From: Trissonchulus latispiculum
Taxonomy: Eukaryota > Nematoda > Enoplea > Enoplida > Ironidae
DNA length: 64,000 bases
Direction: 5' to 3'
NCBI GenBank assembly: GCA_030248195.1
Contig: JASAND010012930.1
Span: 1-64,000 of the forward strand
Below the pieces are notes generated by a model. The model had not been told where the DNA came from and did not search any database. It saw only the letters and a list, made by a program, of their open reading frames with translations. Shown one piece after another: positions 11,397-24,344 of the stretch. Position numbers and translations under genes: made by a program. Every line of letters starts with the position of its first letter. Position 1 is the stretch's first letter.

Positions 11397-11616
11397 ACTC
11401 CATCATCTGTTAACAGACAGTCTGCCGACGTCAAAATGGTGTTGTAGTTGATGAGTGAACCGGTGCAGGTTTTGCTCAGCTCCGTCTCCTCAAACGTATC
11501 TTCCTTAATATTTTGTCTCCAGATGCTGGACACACGCAATAGGACCACCCATTCGTATTCATTGGCGGCGACCAACTCTCTATCGATCCCTGCCTCGTCG
11601 GCTTCACCTGGTTTAT
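11397..11616 (-). CDS. S1 protease-like gene 1, exon A (N-terminal part)
   Basis: This 220-nt exon lies between a TTCACTTCAG acceptor and a GT|GTAAGT donor. It encodes a basic activation-like segment (IDREL), then EYEWVVLLRVSSIWRQN, then CTGSLINYNTILTSADCL. The segment equivalent to TAAHC reads TSADC, so the catalytic His is Asp. Its phase matches the exon B acceptor at 9322. Upstream exons, including a signal peptide, were not found. Confidence 0.7.
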
Positions 11617-12680
11617 CTGAAGTGAATGAAAGACAATTGAGTGAGCAGAAAAATCCAGATAAAAATCAGGTCGCTATTCCCTGACCAGGTGATTCCTGGT
11701 ATTCCTTTTCCTGATGTAAGGTTAAATGAGTACACGGATGCAATGAGTAGCATCTAGTATCTAGACGAATTTTTGACAAAGTTTTGGTGTTGGAAGCTAG
11801 AGATTAACAGCAAGCCGGGCACAATCCAAGAGCCTAATTTTGACTTTATCCCCAAAACGGTGGTACGATTTTGAAAAGGCTATTGATGAGGTCTACGACT
11901 TCTATTCTGATTATGCCAATGCGAAGCACTTGATCACAAACAACGGAAACTCGTTCTCCAAATTCGATTATCTTTACTTGAAGCCTAAATGCGTATCCAC
12001 TAATTGTAATCATCGTACCTGATCAATCTTTCCATTCAAAAAAGCCGAAATCATGAAGCAAAAAAGGGGAGTCAAAAACAATAAAATAACTAGTTTGGAA
12101 TAACTACAAAATACGGTTTTTTCCTTTTTACTTCACAGGTGGTAATGGTCGTGATCTCCATTTTTTGATTCCAAATTAAGATTTAGAATTCAGAATTTTA
12201 TTCTTGCCCATTAAATTTGTGGGCACCGAAACCACAGTAAACCCACCTTCACTAACCTTTGCATAAACTGTACTCATAAAGGAACAACACTATCAACCTT
12301 GACAAAAGTAGCCGAAATTGCATCATCTCAATTAAAAAACTGCATGCAACTTCTAAACTTTGGCAATCCTACTCTTCGTAATAAGATTACAATAGTTATT
12401 TCTTTTTAAGTAAAACACTAAAGCATTGGTAGATTAAATCTCACTAGCCAATTGGAAATGTTAAAGTGGTTGAAATGAATTTGTTATTGGATACCATGTA
12501 TTGTATAAGTTTGATGTGAAAATTGTACCTAAATAGAAAAGCTCTGAAAGAATAGAGTAAAAACTAAAATAAAACTAAAATAGCCACATTAAGTGTAGTG
12601 AGAATTGGGGGGGGAATTCTTTAACCGTGGATAACCCTTGGGTTTTGTTTTAGGGTGGTGATTCCTTTTGGAGAAATCAA
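11617..12680. other. Upstream or intronic sequence, no gene recognised
   Basis: About 1.06 kb upstream of exon A of gene 1. It contains short frames without motifs and a G8 run at 12,608. No exon could be supported. Confidence 0.45.
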
Positions 12681-12688
12681 ATTTAAAC

Positions 12689-13764
12689 CAGAGTTGGACG
12701 CGGTCGCGGTCGTGGTCAAATTTTCTTGACCGCAATGACCGCAAATTTCCATCAAATCTTCGCAATTTGGGCCAATTTGTAGCAAAAAAGTTTCAATTTT
12801 GCCAAAATATTTTACGTTTTTCACTGCCGTTTAGTGGCACGCTGGACGAATCTTCAGGTTTATATTTATTCTTCATTTTGTTTTACTACGACGTTAAATG
12901 CTTTTCCTATTGGGTGGAGAAGCTGTACAAACTGTCAGTCCTTACGGTAGTCCTTACTGAAATTTGTTCAAATTTGTTTATTTCTAATTCTGTCTAATTT
13001 GATTTTAGCAAATTTCATAATTTTGCGGGTTCAGCGGAATTATGTAGTCACCCTATAGCTAAAAACTTGAAGTCATCCGAATGCTCTTACCAATAACTAC
13101 ATACAACTTTGTTGTTTCGAGTATATATTCTTTGACTCCTTGCGATTTCAGTGATAACGCCGAAAACCTTTTGAGGCGAAAAAGGACCATTTTTCGAAAA
13201 ATCTAATTTTGTCAGATTTTGACAGCTTCAAGAAGTCGGTAAGTCTAGTATTGGCCACATTTGTACTCCTACAATTCATGCTCTCCCATCTGGGATTTCT
13301 GCCTAACCAGTGAGCTCAGCAACAAAAATGTGAAATTTTAAAAATGGCAATTGGATTGTTTTGAACACGCGTTGGGACAATCGCCGCGGGCTATTTTACA
13401 GGGGTTTGAGTTTGATCATTTGATTTGGGAAAAATAAGTGTCCAAACTTGAACATTTTGAAGAAAATCGGAAAAACTTTTGTTTTCCTCAAAATAATGAG
13501 CTTGTTTGTTTATTAAACAATTTCAAAAAACTAACCATTACAAAAATCAAATACTTTTGTAATTTCAGTTGCGCAACCGAAAAATAGTAAAAATACATAC
13601 CTTAAATATGCGAGAAAGTGGCCTTTTTACACGGATTTAAAGCTCACTAACTCAAAATATTGCGGTCACACAATTAGCATGCGGGCTGCGGTCGCGGTCG
13701 CGGTCAGACTACTGCGGTCGCGGGGCGGTCGCGGTCAAGAAAAATGCGTCCATCTCCAACTCTG
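12689..13764. mobile_element. hAT-type non-autonomous element with GCGGTC repeats
   Basis: The element is flanked by perfect 8-bp direct repeats ATTTAAAC (12681-12688 and 13765-13772). Its ends are exact inverted repeats CAGAGTTGGA. Subterminal GCGGTCGCGGTC tandem repeats lie inside both ends (12699-12720 and 13686-13738, inverted relative to the ends). No transposase frame remains in the 1,076 bp. Confidence 0.85.
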
Positions 13765-13772
13765 ATTTAAAC

Positions 13773-14722
13773 CATTATTACGCATTCATTACTTGGAGCT
13801 AAGAAGCCATCTTTATATCAAAATGTAGCATAATACTTCATACTTTGAATGGATATGATGAACGTAATTTTGGTTTTCTAGAATTTTCACAACAAATTTC
13901 AGATGAAGTGTAATCTTATGTAAAATAAGGAGGAGCTAGGGATTTTAACCGCTAAGCTCACGCCCCAAATTTTACAAGTGGAACTGTGCGCAAGGACGCT
14001 GACCTACTACTGCGGGTGGAGATATTTAGTCCAGGCGGCTCTCTACCACCGACTTGCCTCGCCAAGGGGGAAATGGATAATTTTTGGGGGACGCCAACGA
14101 GGCGCCTAACAAAACTGGGGAACACACACACGAAATAGACTCAGAAATAAGTCAGCTCCGGGCTAATCCCAGAGCTCTACCTAGCTAGGAACAAAGATCA
14201 AAATTAGTAAAGCGTAGTAAAAATAATTAAATAAAATGGACGAAAGACAACTGGCGGATTTACTGGTACAACACAGGGCAAAGTTATGACAGGAAAGTCC
14301 GTCCGGCGGTATCCAGACAAGACAGGCAAATTAAAGCGGGCTACCCGCACAATAACAGAAAAAGGGCACAAAAGGGAAGCACAAACGAAGGGGAGGGGAC
14401 CAGCAACAAATCGGGCAATGGAACAATACAATAAAATTGGGGGAGGGGAGTTAGCTGGTGAAGTTAGACCCAGGGGGAGGGAACGGGGGCAACCCCGCTA
14501 GTTAGGATGGAAAGAAGAAAGGGGAGAGTTAGGAGTAAATTGAAAAGTAAGTAAAACGGGGGTTTAGAGCAAAAGAAGGGATTAGGAAATAAGTTGAAAA
14601 GGGTTTTTAAAGGGAAAAAGCAAAAACTGAATACTTACTCTTTAGGTGTAGGATATAGGAGGGTGGGGCCCCAATCTCAGATAACCAACCGCTCCGTGAC
14701 TTGACAAACTCCCAACTGACGA
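13773..14722. other. No gene recognised
   Basis: About 950 bases including purine-rich GGGGAG tracts (14,390-14,480). The short frames on both strands lack motifs. Confidence 0.45.
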
Positions 14723-15024
14723 AAAGGTGATGTAATCATTCAAGGAGAATTTTGTCATGCGTTGGGAACGGGAGGGTCTATCTTCGCTAAGCCAACCAGA
14801 AATGGAAATATGTGCAATGTTAAGTTTACGCTCAGAAATAGACAATTTTAGATAATTTTTAAAACATGAGCATAAAGGTGATGTAATCATTCAAGGAGAA
14901 TTTTGTCATGCGTTGGGAACGGGAGGGTCTATCTTCGCTAAGCCAACCAGAAATGGAAATATGTGCAATGTTAAGTTTACGCTCAGAAATAGACAATTTT
15001 AGATAATTTTTAAAACATGAGCAT
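14723..15024. repeat. Tandem duplication, 2 x 151 bp
   Basis: Bases 14723-14873 and 14874-15024 are head-to-tail copies that appear identical (start AAAGGTGATGTAATCATTC, end AACATGAGCAT). The identity indicates a recent duplication or gene conversion. No function is apparent. Confidence 0.9.
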
Positions 15025-16064
15025 AAAGTTAGCACTGCACAATATTTTAGGGGGGATTTTACATACAAAGTAGTACAAAATTATCGGGCTTCCAATTATA
15101 ATAGTACAATATTTATGGGGAATTTTGGGGATTTTGGGAGATTTTTAGGAAAAACATTGAAAGTGAAACTTGGGAAAGGACTTGGAAGAGGGGTGATAGC
15201 GGGGACGCTATTACCCACATTACACTTACACATTTCTTGCACACTCGAGTAAATTGTTTCATGGGACATCGGTTCGGTTAGCATTCGATATCCCTATCAA
15301 ATAATTGGCAGATTCTTAGTTATTATGAAATCGCTATTAGTTTATAGAGAAATTAGCTAGAAATTGTATTCGCAACCTGGATTTTGCAAGCTTTTTCTAA
15401 ATTTAGCAAGCGAGCAAACTGGTCAGACGGTAGCTATGGAAACAAATGCCTTGCTGGCCTTTCATATTTTCCCTTGGTGCCGCACCCCAGTTGCTTTCGC
15501 CATGAGGGGTAACACCAGACCAATTTTGCTCAGGGTCCTCGGTCTGGTGTTGAGTAATTGCAAATGCAATTACTCGAGGTGTAGGTGTAGAATATTAGTT
15601 GGATACCTCGTCTTAAACCTAAGCATATGTGCTAGAATTTACAGTAATAATCTCATTTGTAGAGTTCGGTCCTGTATGCTCTTGTTATTTCGAAATAAAA
15701 GACCGGACTTCGTATGATTTTGGGAAAAATATGCAGGTTCTGGTCTAAGGTGTGTGAGTTCCAATATTCCTCCTGATCTACTAACTTGTAATGGAAACTA
15801 CAACATCAACTTTATTCTGTTTATCTACTCGAACCGTATTAGGGGAAGTGGCCAAAATACGGGCAAATTCGATTTGAACACATAGAGATAGGGTAAAAAC
15901 GTTGTCTAATATGAGCACCGAGGTTCCTAATATGGGCTAAGTTGCCCAAATATGAGCACGCGCTTTATCATAGCGGCAACATCAAAGGGAATCAGTCAAA
16001 ACGTTAAAACAGTAGATTTTAAGTGCAAACTTATTTGTTTTGATGTTGTCGCTGCCAAGTAACA
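15025..16064. other. No gene recognised
   Basis: The stretch holds a 117-codon plus frame (15364-15717) without recognisable motifs and half of a dispersed repeat (15325-15420). Nothing else can be supported. Confidence 0.4.
15325..15420 (+). repeat. Dispersed repeat, copy 1
   Basis: This segment, including GCAACCTGGATTTTGC and an AAATCGCT...TATAGAGA stretch, recurs inverted at about 25,800-25,895 with roughly three quarters of bases shared. It is probably an old transposon family. Boundaries are unknown. Confidence 0.45.
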
Positions 16065-16240
16065 GATAATTAACAATTATTCTTACTTACTAACTCATAA
16101 TTATTAACATTTAATAACTACTAGCCATTAACTGTTAATAACTAATAATTATTAACTATTAATAACTACTATTAACTATTAACTAGCGATTAAATAAATA
16201 ATTAATGACTATAACCAATTAACAAATTATTATTATTAAA
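16065..16240. repeat. AT-rich TTAACTATTAATAACTA simple repeat
   Basis: Irregular tandem variants of TTAATAACTA/ATTAACTATT make a low-complexity tract. Confidence 0.7.
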
Positions 16241-16244
16241 AATT

Positions 16245-16432
16245 TTTAAAATTTTTTTTAAAAGCAATTCTATAATTAATTTTATTTGTGGGGTGTTTGT
16301 GTGTTTATATATAAAATATATTTTTTTTAAAATTTTTTTTTTTTTTTTTTTTTTTATTTTGTGTTTATTTTTTTTTTAATAAATTTTTTCTTGTTTTTAA
16401 ATAAAAAAAAACTTTTTTTGTGATAAATAGGC
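16245..16432. other. Homopolymer-rich, probably low-quality consensus
   Basis: Long runs of T and A with mixed spacers abut the left LTR of the 9.1-kb element. The pattern matches the second such island at 35.2-35.48 kb, which can be shown to be a degraded copy of a real LTR. I treat it as a likely sequencing or assembly artefact, not biology. Confidence 0.5.
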
Positions 16433-16455
16433 ATGTTTTATAAGTAAAACATTGG

Positions 16456-16931
16456 TGTAAAAAGAAAGTTATCGTCTATACTGGTGCTTCATGACTATTA
16501 AATAAGACTTGACTACTTAGCTTGCAGGTTCACAATCGGTAGTGTATGCCTACCGCTCCTCCTCGTGCCTATCTAATAAAAACCTACTTAAAATTAGCAG
16601 AAATTTACACGATACTTTAATCTTAGAATTTACACAAAGTTGTCAAAAGACATTTTCACAAAATACGAGAAAAACAGCACGAACAACTAAATCGCCAAAC
16701 AAACTGAACTACCAAAATCACAAAATACGTCTCAGCTGCCAACAATGTGGATTAGATCCCAACCCAACCAACTATCGCTAACCGTTAACCCAGACACACA
16801 CTGACTAACTCCAACTTCTCATCAAGTGACTCCATTTTGGAAAACTACTGAAGTAGCTAAAGTTTGAATTTAGCATCATCATTCATGAAATAATTTACAA
16901 AATTAATACTGTTTCTAACGAATATTTCACA
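16456..16931 (-). repeat. 3' LTR of the gag-only element
   Basis: This 476-bp copy reads TGTAAAAAG...TTTCACA on the plus strand. It is identical by eye to the right LTR over the last 400 bp, but carries about 11 differences within the first 75 bp (the U5 end). Confidence 0.85.
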
Positions 16932-19900
16932 AATTACCCCCTCTTTGGCCCGCGCGCCCTCGCCGCGGTACGCGTATTAGTAGGATAAAATTTAGGTTAA
17001 GAAAGAAATCGTAGGTACTAGTTTGGTAAAACGCGTGTGAGAATTTTTAAGAAACACCGTAAAACTACACTGGAGAACCTCTCCAGAGGCTGACAATGGG
17101 AACAAAGCACCACAACACACACACGGGCCCACTACCGGTGCTTGCCCCGATAAAGAAAAAACAAAGACATACAACACACTGACGACATACAACATACAAC
17201 GCATACAAACAACAAACATACCCGGAAGACGACGACAGACAAATATGTACACAGGCCAAACTATAATGAAAAAACAAAAATTTCCCAAACCTCAGACAGA
17301 AGTAACCTAATGATTCAACCCCACTATACAGACTAACCGGACAATATAGACTATGAACAATGCCAGATAAAGGTAGATTCTATGAATAAAGCACAATGGT
17401 AATAAAGCACAAGGTATAAAGCAGCACCGAATCAATATGGTGGCAACATCATGGCAGTAGACAAGATGGCAAGAATTTCACAAGAAAGAATTTTAAAGAA
17501 GAAAGTATCGTGTTCGTTTTAGGACAGAAAAGTGAAACACAAACCAGACAGTTAGAACCCGAAAAAGAATAAAATGAGGAAAATACAACATGATTATAGC
17601 TGGTAGTAGAACAAAGAGAAAAGAAAAGAATTCAAAACAGTACAATGGCCTAGCCAAGGTAGCGGGCGCCCCTAATAAAGACAATCCGAAACCTCCGACG
17701 TTCAAAGAAAGTAAGAACAACAACAAAGTTTAACAGAATTTAAATAAATTTCACCCCAAGGCTCCCCCAACCCACGCATATCCCTAAATACAAAGATCCT
17801 CCCCCCACCACATTGAAGATATCAGCAAAGCAACATATATATATGGGGAACAGAGGACAATCAACAGCGAACCTAGTCCCAGGACAGGCGTCGTCTGGCA
17901 ATTAACGCAGTCAATTATGGGCAGGACATGCCCGTAGCCAACCGTAGACACACCCACACTCAAGTCCACCCAACATCACAACCACCAGAAACCACCAACA
18001 ACCAGTTCCAAGGCACGATGCCAAGCAGCACAAACAACCCATACAAAAGTTCTAACAAGCTCGAACCACCGAGCTGACCACACCACATACCCGCAATCAC
18101 CGGTATAAAGTCACAGAAAATGACCAACCTGTCCCACCAGTGCTCCTGGAGAGCCGCCCCCCACGAGGCTAGAGCCCTCCAAGAACCAGATAGCACCCAG
18201 GGACCAGAACCGTAAAACCGGATAACCGTAGGACCGTAGACCCGGACAACCGGATAACCGTAAAGTCATAGGACCCGAACAACCGGATAACCAAAGAACC
18301 ATGCCTAACAAGGCAGGACCCACACACCGCCAGTCACCCCAAACCTCCGACGCTCCATCCGTCCAAAGGAACAGCCGGGCAGGGACCACCGATCCATGCA
18401 GGGAACCTAGGCTCACTGAGGGGGGACGGGAGGGATACATACACACTTATATACGCAAAATAAATGCAAGAATAACTGTACTTTTATTAATAGCAAAAAG
18501 GAATGATCAACAATGTAAAAACAACCTACGTAAACAACAATGTATACATCACAACGAAAGAAACCACAACCATACACAATACATATCTACTACCAGCTTA
18601 GTACATATTAGCCCTACCTATGAATTTAAGGAGGGAAACGGCCAGTGCTTCTCGCCCCAGGAATCCTAATCCCAGAGGAAGAAGTGCTGACAGTTCCCTA
18701 TCAAGGAAAACGGCTGACAACCTACGGAATCTTTGTGAAAGTGCTGCATGTTATTCTCCACGCTCCTCAGAATCCTAATCTGGGGATTGGGATCGTAACC
18801 GCAGCACCCCACGAGAGGCGGGAGAAAAGTAAAAGTAACCCCAGAACTATTGCCTAGAGGTGAAATGTTGTGACTTTAGTAACAAAAATTAAAAACAAAA
18901 GTAAAATGGTAAAAATAGTGAGACAAAAATTTAAAACAATGTAGGAGGTTCCGGAAAACACCAATTGGACGAGGTAAACAAATACCCCCTACAAAACAAA
19001 CGACCCATCCCGTACTAACAATCATTCAACTAAGAAAATTTGTACAATTTAGGGAAAATTCTTACAATTTCTAAGGATACTCTAGCCATCTGAGGCTTAA
19101 ACATACATCTATAAATTTAAACTAAGCTTTTCAACAATCATCAAAGACAAACATACGTATTCAATTTAAAGTAAACTTTCAAGAATATAACTGCCAATAA
19201 GGCGTAGAAATCATATGTAAAACATACGTATCTAAAAATTTGAATCAGGTAAAGTTCATCCAAGGATGTTTATATACGTACAATAATTAAATCGAGTCAT
19301 ATAAGTAACAATTTTAACAGAAAACACCACCCCCCTAGGGACCAACCAGAACCTCCTACCCTAGTATTAGGTTAATTTACAAAAATATAGAAAAGATAAA
19401 AACCAACCGGTCAACACAACCCCCCACAAGGGCACAGAAAAACACACCCCCCCTGACAACAACAACAACGCCGCATCAACGCCGGCACTGCCGGATGGCA
19501 GCCTCCCGCCTGCGTCGGGACTTATCCTCCTCCTCAAGAGTACGCCGTGAAACAATTACGTAGGTGCGCAAACTGTTACAATACAAATTTTTACACAACA
19601 ACTACAAATCGTGGCGACAGTCCTGGAAGTCTTGACAAAACACGGGCGGCACCCGTTTCCCAGATAGTACCCAATGACCAAATCCAAGACCACCAAATTT
19701 CCACCACACGCACGTCACCCCAGAAAGCAAGAGATCAGACACACAGAAAGTAATGCGCCTAAAACATAAAAGGTAAGTGAAACACGAAACAAAAAGTGAG
19801 ATCATACACAGAAGTTATATACGTATACAGTGTTAAAAACGAAAAGAATAAGGTAAGATGCTAAAATAAACAAAAAGATCAGGAAGCTAAAACAAGAAAA

Positions 19901-20271
19901 GAACAAGTCACAACATACGTATACGGCAATAATGGAGGGGTCGCAAAATTAAAGAAAAGTGAGAAAAATAACCTAAACAGATGTTATAAACGTTCAATAT
20001 TGGGAATTTGAGAATCACTAAGAAATAAGACTTTTGACGTAGAAATTTAAGAATAGCAAGGAAAATTTAAACCGAAAATTCGGTAACCATAGACGTAATT
20101 TATTCTGATAGTATACAAAAATCAATAAAATTTTATATATTCAAAGAAATAATATTTTTACATAAGAAATTTGATATAAATTAATAGGTAGGGACACGAG
20201 ATGCAACATATACAGCACAACCAGGAGGGGGAGGGGGGACTATTTATCTTGATAGAACGGTTTCAGCCGAT
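16932..20271. other. Non-coding interior of the gag-only element
   Basis: About 3.3 kb between the Gag stop and the 3' LTR. Short minus frames (for example 16992-17288 and 18111-18446) show no retroviral motif. A minisatellite lies at 18217-18300 and scattered TACGTA hexamers occur. In a complete element this is where pol would lie. Confidence 0.6.
18217..18300. repeat. CCGGATAACCGTA minisatellite
   Basis: Imperfect tandem units of CCGGATAACCGTA with variable GGACC spacers, about six units, lie inside the LTR element. Confidence 0.75.
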
Positions 20272-23200
20272 TCACATGAATATTTTCGGCCGGAGGATCA
20301 GATTTTTCTGATTCAAGAGAGCACGTTTCAGGAGAGCCGACAAAACGGGAGTCGAACCCATGTCCAATACTGATAACGGCTCTAACAACTGGTCGTCCAA
20401 CTCCGTACGTACAATTTCACCATTTTCAGGGACGCAATTTTCGGAAAAATTTTTCCAAACCGGGCGTTCATAACCTTCCTCCCCAGGGTGAATTTTCCTA
20501 ACTAACGATTTTCTTACCCAAGAACGAACTTTAGGTACAGTAGTGGCAATTCCCACCGGCTGCTCAGACGCCTCAATCGTTTCTCCTGACGGGCTATCCG
20601 GAAAGCCAGAATCCTCTTCCGACTCAACGGGGCCCAGCTCTTCCGGGAGACAACCCGCCGACGAACTGGAATCCTGATCCAATCCTCCTTGGGACAATCT
20701 CCCGAGAAGAGCTTCCGGCAAAGGCTCTGACCGAACCCCTGCAGGGAGGAGAGAGGACTGACCTTCCTGCGTATCCTGAACCCAGAAATCCACTTCTTCG
20801 GCAAAAGCCACTGGGACCAACGGTAGACGAGTAGACAGATTCAAGGGGAACGACGTCAGGTCGTCCCCCGCAAACAGACACGATTTTAGAGGCTGGGGTG
20901 TCTCAGGGGTAGGGGGTTTTACCCCCTCTTTAGACAGGCCCACCTCCTCCTTCAAACATTCTTCAGGATCAGGGGGAGACGAAAAACCCTTGATCAGGGC
21001 AGCTTTTCCAGAAACCACTTCTAAAGGCTGCTCTTCCAATTCTACATCATCCTCCCCGCCTACCCCCTCTTTTAGGGGAGGCAAGGGGTCCGCAGAAAAA
21101 ACCCCACTTTCATCAATTTCATCCTTTTGAGAAAACATTTCAGAATCTTGGACTAAATCTTCTGGCTCGTCACAATGAAAAACAATGTCACTTTCAAGAG
21201 TGTTTTCACGTACGTACATATCAAAAGGTAGCTCTACCCGAGGTGGGGGCGCCCCCATACGTACATCCACGGCAAACAACATTTCATGACCCAATGGGTA
21301 CAAGTTTGCGCGGGCTTGAGACACCACCAGCGGGACCGAGAATTGGGTATCCTGGGCCCAGTAATCCACCGCAGGTTCGACTGAGCCGACAATCTCCGAC
21401 GCTGGGGGGACATCTACATCAATTTCCATTACTGCCGCCGATTGCGATTTTGGACTCGAAAACCAGTCGGTACAAATCTCTTCAGGAGATAGCAGTGAAT
21501 GCAAAATTCCTGTCTCCTTTTGATCTTGAAAATAAAGAGATTTTCGAGTAAAGAAAAACATAAGCCATAAAAAAGCGTAAACCATAAACGTGATGGTAGC
21601 CGAATGGATAGAAGCCAATTTAACCACGTTCTGTGTCGCAACATTAAACAAATGTACGAACCTGTCCTCTACCGTAGACTTATCTGAAAGCGATTCTATT
21701 CCGATCACATGGGCATAGGTTTCGGTTGATATCGCAGGTGTTTGGGCAGGAGGAGTAGGAAAAGCTTCAATCATACCAACATGAAATGGGGACAAAATTT
21801 GCATAACCTGCTCCTGGGAAGGTACACTTTGCACCGGGACTTGAGTTCGTACCAGAGCTTGATTTTGTTGAACAGGAGCAGGTTCAGAAATTTGGACAGT
21901 TGAAACAGTCGGACTTTGAGTGGGACCCTGAATAAAACCCGAATATGAAACTGGAGGACCCGCCTGGACCGCCGCAACCTGAACAGCCGACTGTTGCGCC
22001 ACCTGCACCGGTGTCCCCGCGCAAGCCACAACCGCAGGTGCCTGCGCCCGACTGGGAGCAGGAGCCTGTGGGGGCGCCTGCTGGGCCACCGGAGCCTGGT
22101 ACTGATACTGCACTGGCTGCTGGACTGGGACCATCGCCGGTTGAGAGGCTTGCTGAACCACCTGTGGGGCAGCCTGAGCCTGAGTATATACGTATGTAGG
22201 CTGTTCATAATAGGCTGCCTGAACGGGCGGCTGATAATACCCCTGTGCAAGCTGATACTGTTGGGGGTATACGTACGCCCCATCCCCCACGTAGTTGACC
22301 CCCCGAGGGGAAGGGCGAACTTTATAATCTAGGGGGGCTAATTCAGGATATTTGTCCCAACATTTTTCTGGGGGGTGCCCCTTCCTCTTACAAAACTTAC
22401 AAACAGGGCCCAATCTCCTTTTTCGTTCTTCTTCCATCTGATTGAACCGGTCCCGGATCTGCTGTTCCACCCAATCGCGCATTTCCCGCAACTCCATACG
22501 GATTCCACCCGCCAAATCCTTGGGTTTTTCCACGGTAGGCTTGGAATTTGGATTGGAATCGTTGTGAACCATGTCGTCCGCCGATACCTGATATAGAGGC
22601 ATGGAATAGCACAAGCTATCTTCTTCGGAGGGTCTTGTGTCCCGGGAATCCAATTTATCAATTATACGTAAGATTTGATCCATAGTGGGGGCGTGGTCAA
22701 TAAAAAGCGGAGCCAAGGCACTGATGTAGGTTTTGTCCGTGATTCCAGCAAAAAGTTGCTGAACGCATTGCTGTTCACGTTCCAAGGCATCGTCCGGCCA
22801 GATGGAAATGGCTTGGGCCTGTAACTCCGAAATATACCTACGTACCGACTCCCCATGACGCTGGACCCTTCTAGCAAAAGATACGTACCTGTCCCGAATT
22901 GACAATTGTGGTCGTGGAAATTGGGACTTCAACAGGTTGACAAATCCTTCAAAAGTGTCAGCAACTTCAGGTCCGCAGCGGGAGGCATAGATCAGGGCCT
23001 TTCCCGTTAGCTTGTTGAACAGCAACCTTGCCCACTGTTCAGATGGAATCCTGTGAATTGTTGCTGCAGATTTGAAATTTGGGAGCCATTCCTCCAAGTA
23101 CATCCTGTCCGGGTCAAATCTGGGAATATCACGTAGAATATCAATATACATTCTGTATAGAGAAGCATCATGCTTTGCCACCGACGCATCTGTAGCCTGC

Positions 23201-23290
23201 AGTGTAGAAGAAGTTGGATGTTGAACATAAGTTTGCGTCGCAAGAAACGGTTGGGAGGCGACTTTTGGTACCGAAACAGTAATTGGAGGA
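20272..23290 (-). CDS. Gag-like protein, main frame, with C-terminal extension
   Basis: The frame is open from 23622, but coding similarity to Gag begins near 23290, where the upstream frame hands over. A capsid-like region follows (MYIDILRDIPRFDP, YLEEWLPNFKSAA, FVNLLKSQFPRP, codons about 160-330). Then comes one CCHC zinc knuckle, C-KF-C-KRKG-H-PPEK-C (codons 408-421), and a long Gln/Pro-rich stretch (about 440-640). A single hydrophobic segment (about 675-692, TFMVYAFLWLMFF) precedes an acidic tail to codon 1116. A transmembrane segment in a Gag C-terminus is unusual. There is no protease motif. It is probably a structural protein of the particle. Confidence 0.7.
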
Positions 23291-24344
23291 TTGGGGGCGG
23301 AGCAGCCGTCAGACGAGGGACCGGATGTCTTACTGAAGCTTGAACGGATGGTTGGGAAGGAGGATTCGTCATCTGAGCCTGTGACATTCTTGGCTGCAAA
23401 ACAGGTCGCTGATCTGGACAAACTAATCTGGTCGGCTGATTCTGCGACATTCCAGAATTTTGACCTAAATTGTGGCCTGATGGCCGAGTATGCCCCTGGG
23501 GGGGCCCTCCCAGCCCCTGGCCGGCACCCGCAACCGGGATCCAAACCAAGTTTTGGGGCCGCACAGGGGCCGAGGACTCCGGGCCAGGGGTGACCACCGT
23601 ATGTTGAGCCACAAAATCGCACGTCTGGGTGTGGGCTACCGTTTCCGCGGCCAAATAGTAGGCGTCCGCATCTGGGTCAGGGGGCGGCGGCCCAGGCATG
23701 TACGGATTCGGAATTGGTCCTTGTAGATCCTGCCGGGTTGGATCCCACATGCCCGAACGTTCCAATTCATGAACAGTGGGATTCTCGTGGACTTGTCTCT
23801 CCAAAACGTCATATTGAAATGTCTTGGGTAATTTCAGCGCATACTGGTCCACTTTTTCACGCGACGGGTCAGGAATACGTCGGACTTGAGGCATGTGGCG
23901 TTCCAACCCGGGCTGAGGGCCAGCCATGCACGCCCCCTGATACAAATGATAGCCGTACGTATTCGGCCGCAGGGTCAGGTAGGAGGGGCCTCCCTGCCCA
24001 GGCTCGCGGACATAAAATTCAGGAGACACCACAGGCGGGTTTAAGGTGGCTGGATCCGGTACAACAGGATAAATTTCATCAGGAGATTTGGGAGGGTAGG
24101 GTCCCGGAATGCCGACTGCATCATGCGAGCACGGCGGCACTGGAATGCAATCCTGTGAATCTGATCGGATCATAATTAGATTTGGATCGATTCGGGGACC
24201 AGACGTCACTGGGAGGGGAGTCGGCACTGGAATTTGGGACTGGGGGGAGGCATATTCCGAGGAAATTTCTTGTGGGACTGAGCCGGTCAAAGGCTGGCCA
24301 GGATTTACCACCAAATTTTGCCCCCCACTCGTACCAACCTGCAC
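23291..24344 (-). pseudogene. Gag-like N-terminal region, second frame
   Basis: A Pro-rich frame beginning inside the first gag frame and running to about 23290, where codon usage and similarity move to the main gag frame. The hand-overs near 24,340 and 23,290 lie in or near C/G runs. That suggests single-base indels in a once continuous reading frame, or consensus errors, rather than separate genes. No known domain is visible. Confidence 0.45.

Noticed and set aside
15364..15717. 117-codon plus-strand frame
   Set aside because: No recognisable motif, and it begins inside a dispersed repeat.
16992..18446. Several Cys/Val-rich minus frames inside the gag-only element
   Set aside because: They overlap one another, lack retroviral motifs and fit chance frames in GC-biased sequence.
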